Positions 5,367-10,068 of a DNA stretch of 10,068 bases are shown here, one piece after another; the stretch's first letter is position 1; each line of letters opens with the position of its first letter. The stretch is from positions 1-10,068 of the forward strand of contig DUOL01000069.1 of NCBI GenBank assembly GCA_012838875.1, in the 5' to 3' direction. The notes below the pieces were generated by a model. The model saw nothing but the letters and a program-made list of their open reading frames with translations. It was not told the DNA's origin and ran no database searches. The translations under genes and the position numbers were made by a program. Origin of the DNA: Bacteroidales bacterium. Its GTDB lineage: Bacteria; Bacteroidota; Bacteroidia; Bacteroidales; WCHB1-69.

Positions 5367-7160
5367 ATGTCAAATTATAAATATCACATTTTAGTTTGCG
5401 GGGGAACAGGTTGCGTTGCTTCTCAAAGCCCACAAATTAAAGCTAGTTTAGAGCAAAAAATTGCAGAACATAACTTAACAAATGATGTTCAAGTAGTAAC
5501 AACAGGATGTTTTGGTTTTTGTGAAAAAGGTCCTATTGTTAAAATATTACCCGATAACACGTTTTATACGCAAGTTAAACCCGAAGACGCTAACGAAATT
5601 ATTAATGAGCATATCATTAAAGGTAGAAAAGTTACGCGTTTACTTTATATTGACCCTAAATCAAGTGAAAGAAAAAGTGATTCGAAACACATGGGGTTTT
5701 ATCAAAAACAATTACGAATCGCTTTACGTAACTGCGGATTTATCAATCCTGAAAACATAGACGAATATATTGCCCGTGACGGCTACGCAGCACTCGCACA
5801 AGTGTTAGAAACTAATGACCCACAACAAACTATTGATATTATTAAAAAATCAGGTTTACGTGGGCGTGGCGGCGGCGGCTTCCCGACAGGATTAAAATGG
5901 GAAATTGCCAGCAAAAATCCTGCTGACCAAAAATATATGATTTGTAATGCCGATGAAGGTGACCCGGGAGCATTCATGGATCGTTCCATTCTCGAAGGCG
6001 ACCCGCACACTGTACTCGAAGCTATGGCTATCGGCGGTTTTTGTATTGGTGCTTCAAAAGGATTAATCTATATCCGTGCCGAGTACCCGTTAGCAATCAG
6101 ACGTTTGGAAATTGCTATTAAACAAGCTCGTGAATTAGGACTATTAGGAGAAAATATTTTAAACTCCGGTTTTAGTTTTGATATAGAACTCTATTACGGT
6201 GCCGGTGCTTTCGTTTGTGGTGAAGAAACCGCTATGATACACTCAATGGAAGGTAACCGTGGAGAACCTACGTTTAAACCTCCTTTCCCTGCTCAAGAAG
6301 GTTATCTGAAAAAACCGTCTAACGTAAATAATGTAGAAACTTTTGCCAATATTCCGGTTATTATCCTTAAAGGCTGGGAATGGTTCTCCTCAATCGGAAC
6401 AAAAAATTCAAAAGGAACAAAAGTTTTTGCTTTAGCAGGACAAATTAATAACGTTGGTTTAATCGAAGTTCCTATGGGGATTACACTTCGTGAAGTAATC
6501 TATGAAATTGGCGGCGGTATCAAAGGAGGTAAGAAATTTAAAGCCGTTCAAACGGGAGGTCCCTCCGGCGGTTGCTTAACAGAAAAATTCCTCGATACAC
6601 CTATTGACTATGATAACCTACTTGCTGCCGGCTCTATGATGGGCTCAGGAGGTATGATTGTTATGGACGAAACAAGTTGTATGGTTTCCGTTGCTAAATT
6701 CTACCTTGACTTTATCGTAGAAGAGTCTTGCGGAAAATGTTCACCTTGCCGAGTTGGAAATAAGAGATTATATGAATTATTAGATAAGATTACTCTCGGT
6801 AAAGGAACTATCGACGACTTAAACCTATTGAAGAATCTCAGCAAAGTTATCAAAGATACGGCACTATGCGGTTTAGGTCAAACATCTCCAAATCCTGTTT
6901 TATCTACAATTGATAATTTCTGGGACGAATATCTCGCTCACGTTGTAGACCATAAATGTCCAGCCGGTCAATGTAAAGCCTTAAAGAGCTACCATATTGA
7001 TCCCGATAATTGTATAGGCTGCGGCGTTTGCGCACGTAATTGCCCGGTCGGAGCTATCAAAGGTGAAAAGAAAATGCCTCACGAAATTAATCAAGCTCTT
7101 TGTATTAAATGTGGCACTTGCTACGAAAAATGTAAGTTTAACGCAATATTTATCAAATAG
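5367..7160 (+). CDS. hydB: HydB/HndC: NuoF-like flavoprotein subunit of NAD(P)-linked [FeFe] hydrogenase
   Basis: The 597-residue subunit has the full HydB domain order. Residues 1-85 are a thioredoxin-like [2Fe-2S] domain with Cys11, Cys16, Cys48 and Cys52. The NuoF/51-kDa core carries the FMN/NAD(P)H loop GRGGGGFPTGLKWE (166-179) and GAGAFVCGEETA (278-289). An SLBB-type segment follows around 350-420. A [4Fe-4S] site follows (Cys455, Cys458, Cys461 in SCGKCSPC, plus Cys501). The C-terminus holds two [4Fe-4S] ferredoxin motifs (Cys549/552/555/559 and Cys579/582/585/589). Between core and tail, HVVDHKCPAGQC (525-536) resembles the region where a zinc site was reported in the Thermotoga enzyme. 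The subunit binds FMN, exchanges hydride with NAD(P)H and passes electrons to HydA; in HydABC complexes it is the proposed bifurcation site. A strong Shine-Dalgarno precedes it and hydA starts 13 bases after its stop. Confidence 0.95.
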   Translation: MSNYKYHILVCGGTGCVASQSPQIKASLEQKIAEHNLTNDVQVVTTGCFGFCEKGPIVKILPDNTFYTQVKPEDANEIINEHIIKGRKVTRLLYIDPKSSERKSDSKHMGFYQKQLRIALRNCGFINPENIDEYIARDGYAALAQVLETNDPQQTIDIIKKSGLRGRGGGGFPTGLKWEIASKNPADQKYMICNADEGDPGAFMDRSILEGDPHTVLEAMAIGGFCIGASKGLIYIRAEYPLAIRRLEIAIKQARELGLLGENILNSGFSFDIELYYGAGAFVCGEETAMIHSMEGNRGEPTFKPPFPAQEGYLKKPSNVNNVETFANIPVIILKGWEWFSSIGTKNSKGTKVFALAGQINNVGLIEVPMGITLREVIYEIGGGIKGGKKFKAVQTGGPSGGCLTEKFLDTPIDYDNLLAAGSMMGSGGMIVMDETSCMVSVAKFYLDFIVEESCGKCSPCRVGNKRLYELLDKITLGKGTIDDLNLLKNLSKVIKDTALCGLGQTSPNPVLSTIDNFWDEYLAHVVDHKCPAGQCKALKSYHIDPDNCIGCGVCARNCPVGAIKGEKKMPHEINQALCIKCGTCYEKCKFNAIFIK

Positions 7161-7173
7161 AAAGGAACAGATA

Positions 7174-8949
7174 ATGGATCAAATAAAATTAAATATAGAT
7201 AATCGAGAAGTAGTCGTTGCCAAAGGAACTACTATTCTCAAAGCAGCTCAAAAAATTGGAATAGACATCCCTACGCTATGCTTTTTTGAGCTGAAAGGAA
7301 TGAATATTCATAACAATCCCGGCGGCTGTCGTATTTGTGTTGTAGAAGTTGAAGGAAGACGAAATTTGGCTCCCGCTTGTGTTACGGAATGCACCGAAGG
7401 AATGGTTGTTAAAACAAATAGCATGCGCGTTCTAAATGCAAGACGCACCGTGTTAGAACTGATACTTAGCGACCACCCAGCAGATTGTTTAAAATGTGCA
7501 AAAAATGGAAACTGCGAACTCCAAGATTTAGCTATCAAATTTGGAATTAGAGAAATACCTTTTGAAGGTGAACAATCAAATTACCAAGTTGAAGTTACTC
7601 CTTCCATCATTCGTGATATGAATAAATGTATCATGTGCCGTCGTTGCGAAATGATGTGTAATGTGTTCCAAACTGTCGGAGCCCTATCAGCTATTGAAAG
7701 AGGTTTCCCGGCTGTCATTTCTACCGCTTTCAATCAAGAGTTGAAAGACTCTCCTTGTACTTTCTGCGGTCAGTGTGTAGCTGTTTGCCCTGTTGGAGCA
7801 TTAGTAGAAGCTGACCATACCGCAAAAGTCGTAAGAGCTATCGCTGACGAAAGAAAAACGGTTGTCGTACAAGTTGCTCCTGCCGTGCGTGTAGCCTTAG
7901 GAGAAGAGTTCGGTATGAAACCCGGTTCTATCGTTACAGGACAATTAACCACAGCACTAAGACAACTCGGTTTTGACTACGTATTTGATACGGACTGGAG
8001 TGCAGACTTAACAATTATGGAAGAAGGAACCGAATTAATCGGACGTCTAACCAGATTTTTAAACGGCGATAAAGATGTGAAACTTCCGTTACTAACCTCT
8101 TGCTGTCCGGCTTGGGTTAATTTCTTTGAACATCAATTCCCCAATTTAAGAGAAATCCCATCTACCGCTAAATCTCCGCAACAAATGTTCGGTGCTATTG
8201 CAAAATCTTATTTTGCCGATAAAATAGGCGTTAAGAGAGAAGACATGGTCGTTGTTTCTGTAATGCCCTGTTTAGCAAAGAAATATGAATGCGGACGTGA
8301 CGAATTTAAAGTAAATGGAAATCCTGACGTTGACTACTCAATCTCCACACGCGAACTCGCACACTTAATTAAATCTGCCAATATTGACTTCCGCGCACTG
8401 CCCGAGACTGATTTTGATAGTCCTCTCGGTGAATCAACAGGAGCTGCCGTTATTTTCGGTGCTACCGGCGGTGTAATTGAAGCTGCGTGCCGTACAGCCT
8501 ACGAAGTAATTACGAAAAAACCTCTTCCAAAAATCGATTTCCACGAACTTCGCGGTTTAGAAGGCATTCGTTCTGCAACTATCGACATTGACGGAATTAA
8601 AATTAATATCGGTATCGCTCACGGATTGAGTAATGCAAGGAAATTATTAGAACAAATCGAACGCGGCGAATCACAATACCATGCTATCGAAGTGATGGCT
8701 TGCCCCGGCGGATGTATTGACGGCGGCGGACAACCGCTCCACCACGGTAATAGCGATATTATTAAAGCACGTTGGGAAGCTACTTATGAAGCCGATAAAA
8801 ACATGCCTATCCGTAAATCTCACGAAAATCCATCAATTCAAGCTATTTATAAAGAGTTCTTAGGAGAACCTTGTGGCGAAAAATCGCACGAACTTCTTCA
8901 TACTCACTACTTTGATAGAAAGAAAACGGTGGAAATAGATTTAGATTAA
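7174..8949 (+). CDS. hydA: HydA/HndD: catalytic subunit of [FeFe] hydrogenase
   Basis: The 591-residue protein reduces protons or oxidises H2 at the H-cluster. In order: a [2Fe-2S] domain (Cys36, 52, 55, 69); a His-Cys3 [4Fe-4S] site (His101, Cys105, 108, 114); two [4Fe-4S] motifs (Cys152/155/158/162 and Cys195/198/201/205); then the H domain. L1 is TSCCPAW (Cys310 the likely proton-relay residue, Cys311 a ligand), L2 MPCLAKKYE (Cys366) and L3 MACPGGC (Cys510, Cys514). Glu284, Glu287 and Ser330 fit the proton path known from Clostridium CpI. About 533-585 is the small-subunit-like C-terminal domain. The first [2Fe-2S] spacing is longer than in CpI (15 residues instead of 11). The ATG at 7174, behind AAAGGA, is chosen over an in-frame ATG at 7063 inside hydB. 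With HydB and HydC it fits the trimeric/tetrameric NAD(P)-linked group (A3). No maturase (hydE, hydF, hydG) is in view. Confidence 0.97.
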   Translation: MDQIKLNIDNREVVVAKGTTILKAAQKIGIDIPTLCFFELKGMNIHNNPGGCRICVVEVEGRRNLAPACVTECTEGMVVKTNSMRVLNARRTVLELILSDHPADCLKCAKNGNCELQDLAIKFGIREIPFEGEQSNYQVEVTPSIIRDMNKCIMCRRCEMMCNVFQTVGALSAIERGFPAVISTAFNQELKDSPCTFCGQCVAVCPVGALVEADHTAKVVRAIADERKTVVVQVAPAVRVALGEEFGMKPGSIVTGQLTTALRQLGFDYVFDTDWSADLTIMEEGTELIGRLTRFLNGDKDVKLPLLTSCCPAWVNFFEHQFPNLREIPSTAKSPQQMFGAIAKSYFADKIGVKREDMVVVSVMPCLAKKYECGRDEFKVNGNPDVDYSISTRELAHLIKSANIDFRALPETDFDSPLGESTGAAVIFGATGGVIEAACRTAYEVITKKPLPKIDFHELRGLEGIRSATIDIDGIKINIGIAHGLSNARKLLEQIERGESQYHAIEVMACPGGCIDGGGQPLHHGNSDIIKARWEATYEADKNMPIRKSHENPSIQAIYKEFLGEPCGEKSHELLHTHYFDRKKTVEIDLD

Positions 8950-8979
8950 TTAATTCTTCAATTTTAAAAAATTAATATT

Positions 8980-9480
8980 ATGTCAAGTATAAAAATTAAA
9001 ATAAAAAAAGAAACTAAGGATAAAATTGTTGAGATTTGTAATAGTTTTAATAATTCCCCCAAAGAATTAATTAATATTCTACACAAAACACAAGATTTCC
9101 TCGGTTATCTTCCTGCTGAAGCTCAAGAAGTTATAGCAGAACAAGTAAAAGTGCCAACAGCGAAAGTATACGGCATCGTTTCTTTCTACTCTTTCTTCAC
9201 CATGATTCCTAAAGGGAAACACCCGATTTCCGTATGTATGGGGACTGCCTGCTACGTTCGGGGTGCTGAAAAAGTGTTAGACGAATTCAAACATCTTCTC
9301 AATATTAAAGTTGGTGAAACAGATAGCGCCGGCAAATTTTCATTAGCCTCTTTACGCTGTGTCGGAGCTTGCGGATTAGCACCCGTTGCTTTAATTGGAG
9401 GTAAAGTTTACGGACGTTTAGCACCGGACGATATTAAGAAAATTCTTAGCGAATACGACGACTGCGAATGTCAAAGATAA
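8980..9480 (+). CDS. hydC: HydC/HndA: NuoE-like [2Fe-2S] subunit of the hydrogenase
   Basis: The 166-residue product is a NuoE/24-kDa homologue of typical length. The N-terminal helical half (about 1-75) includes LGYLPAEAQEVIAEQ and VYGIVSFYSFF, family hallmarks. The C-terminal thioredoxin-like half holds one [2Fe-2S] cluster through Cys86 and Cys91 (CMGTAC) and Cys127 and Cys131 (CVGAC). In complex I and HydABC this subunit packs on the NuoF-like subunit and contributes its cluster near the flavin. It is the last gene of the operon, 30 bases after hydA and 27 bases before a strong terminator. Having the NuoE-like gene last and the stand-alone ferredoxin first differs from the Desulfovibrio hndA-B-C-D order. 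Confidence 0.95.
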   Translation: MSSIKIKIKKETKDKIVEICNSFNNSPKELINILHKTQDFLGYLPAEAQEVIAEQVKVPTAKVYGIVSFYSFFTMIPKGKHPISVCMGTACYVRGAEKVLDEFKHLLNIKVGETDSAGKFSLASLRCVGACGLAPVALIGGKVYGRLAPDDIKKILSEYDDCECQR

Positions 9481-9507
9481 AAACTAAAGCAGTCTGATTC
9501 TACTCTC

Positions 9508-9549
9508 AAAACATCTCATGTTATTTTAAAAATGTGAGATGTTTTTTTT
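9508..9549 (+). terminator. Intrinsic terminator of the hydrogenase operon
   Basis: AAAACATCTCA (9508-9518) pairs with TGAGATGTTTT (9535-9545) around a 16-base AT-rich loop, and the 3' arm runs into a T-tract ending at 9549. It begins 28 bases after the hydC stop codon. Confidence 0.85.
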
Positions 9550-9587
9550 ATTGTAGTAGAACGAAAATAATTTTATTTATTATTATT

Positions 9588-9772
9588 AGGGCGTGCCCCG
9601 TTCGCTGACGCTCACGGGTCGGCGCCCGGTTACAAGTCCGCGGGCACAAGCCGTGGGGTCGCAAGGCGGCAAAAAGAGCTTACAAGCTCGCTTTTTTGCC
9701 GCCGCGTCCCCAGCGGCTTCCGCCCTTGCGGGCTTTCCACCTAAGCGCCTCACGCACGCAAGTTGTTCGTAT
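9588..9772 (-). repeat. GC-rich structured repeat, copy B (inverted relative to copy A)
   Basis: Read on the minus strand this is a close full-length copy of 287-467. It has the same 19-base core, the GCCC-GCAA-GGGC hairpin (9722-9733), the long poly-A/poly-T-cored hairpin (9655-9711), and the outer stem GTGCCC (9593-9598) with GGGCAC (9642-9647). The terminal hairpin differs in sequence but stays paired: CCCGT with ACGGG, against CCCC with GGGG in A, around an almost unchanged GAGCG(T)CAGCGA loop. The AT-rich flank at 9563-9575 also matches 477-489 of copy A in reverse complement, so the element may extend to 9563. It follows the operon terminator closely. Confidence 0.85.
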
Positions 9773-9806
9773 AAAGCATCTTATGAAACTATTTAAAGCG
9801 GAACGT

Positions 9807-9910
9807 AAACTCCGAAGGGGTGATATTTATAATAAAATAAGTTTAGGCTAAAGCCCCTAATATCAATATGATAATACCGTCTATGACTTAAAGGTGGTGG
9901 CAATTGATAG
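9807..9910 (+). repeat. Second interspersed repeat, small-hairpin type ending in CAATTGATAG
   Basis: This non-coding stretch carries small stem-loops: ACTCC-GAA-GGGGT (9809-9821), GGC-TAAA-GCC (9846-9855), and an imperfect, wobble-paired stem in ACCGTCTATGAC-TTAAAG-GTGGTGG (about 9876-9900), ending CAATTGATAG. From memory, sequences with CTCCGAAGGGGTGATATTTATA and a variable 'TTAA' stem before GGCAATTGATAG recur in intergenic DNA of Bacteroidetes and relatives. The recognition is not backed by a search, and only one copy is in this window. It is unrelated to the GC-rich repeats on either side. Confidence 0.45.
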
Positions 9911-9941
9911 GAGAGAGATGGCAAGCATGCCCTCTCTCTCC
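9910..9941. other. Long AG/CT hairpin at the border of copy C
   Basis: GGAGAGAGA (9910-9918) pairs with TCTCTCTCC (9933-9941). After one T-C mismatch, GGCA (9920-9923) pairs with TGCC (9928-9931) around a 4-base loop. There is no T-tract, so it does not look like an intrinsic terminator. It abuts TGCGTGAGG, the left edge of repeat copy C; in copy A the corresponding edge forms its own hairpin (300-319). It may be the variable outer stem of the element. Confidence 0.6.
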
Positions 9942-10068
9942 TGCGTGAGGCGGGAGGCGGAAAGCCCGCAAGGGCGGGAAGCGCTGGGGACGCTGCCGCA
10001 AAAAAGCGACCAGCGGAAGCTCTTTTTGCGGCTTTGCGACCCCACGTTGCCCGCCCGCGTACTTGCAG
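9942..10068 (+). repeat. GC-rich structured repeat, copy C (partial, runs off the window)
   Basis: Same orientation as copy A and cut by the window end. It shares TGCGTGAGG, the 19-base core (GCAA hairpin at 9964-9975) and the long hairpin at 9986-10043. In that hairpin the arms read TGCCGC-AAAAA and TTTTT-GCGGCT, against GGCGGC-AAAAA and TTTTT-GCCGCC in A. The fourth pair has flipped from G-C to C-G on both arms, so pairing is kept. The loop carries a one-base length change relative to A and B, which shifts every reading frame. Confidence 0.8.

Noticed and set aside
7063..7173. 37-residue N-terminal extension of HydA overlapping hydB
   Set aside because: The overlap is simply open frame inside hydB's ferredoxin tail. 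The ATG at 7174 has a Shine-Dalgarno-like AAAGGA and gives the normal HydA N-terminus.
9508..9549. Riboswitch or attenuator after hydC
   Set aside because: A simple hairpin with a T-tract just after the last gene and no gene downstream in the window is best read as a plain terminator.
9593..9796. 67-residue plus-strand open frame across repeat B
   Set aside because: It is the equivalent frame of the minus-strand frame in copy A. It has no ribosome site, begins inside the repeat stem and is frameshifted in copy C.

Overview
The window looks like a chromosomal segment from an anaerobic member of the Bacteroidetes, probably Bacteroidales. Coding DNA is AT-rich. Promoter-like TAnnTTTG boxes replace sigma70-type boxes. 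The genes are typical of peptide-fermenting Bacteroidales: an S46 dipeptidyl-peptidase beside a multi-subunit [FeFe] hydrogenase. The taxon is inferred from content, not from a marker gene.

Layout. Bases 1-44 hold the start of a minus-strand gene whose N-terminus ends in an SGG loop, most likely tRNA 2-thiouridylase mnmA. Bases 45-611 are non-coding and contain copy A of a strikingly GC-rich, hairpin-dense repeat (about 287-467). Then come three plus-strand genes: a zeta-toxin-like P-loop kinase (612-1205), an exported S46 peptidase with the Arg that marks DPP11 (1262-3412), and a PlsC-like acyltransferase with C-terminal membrane segments (3440-4813). A terminator hairpin overlapping a new promoter box separates these from a four-gene operon (4953-9480). 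That operon encodes a small thioredoxin-fold [2Fe-2S] ferredoxin, HydB (NuoF-like), HydA ([FeFe] hydrogenase) and HydC (NuoE-like). It ends in a clear intrinsic terminator at 9508-9549.

The last 480 bases are a repeat cluster: copy B of the GC-rich repeat inverted relative to A, a different AT-rich interspersed repeat, a long AG/CT hairpin, and copy C in the A orientation running off the window end.

How the genes work together. HydA, HydB, HydC and the extra ferredoxin subunit match the NAD(P)-linked, often electron-bifurcating hydrogenases (Thermotoga HydABC, Desulfovibrio HndABCD). These couple NAD(P)H and reduced ferredoxin to H2. DPP11 would release acidic dipeptides in the periplasm, and amino-acid fermentation needs an electron sink such as H2, so the two fit one lifestyle. 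The acyltransferase and zeta-like kinase have no evident link to hydrogen metabolism.

The least explained feature is the GC-rich repeat. Its three copies share nested hairpins, and paired arms change together between copies, which indicates selection on a folded RNA or on a DNA cruciform rather than on protein.
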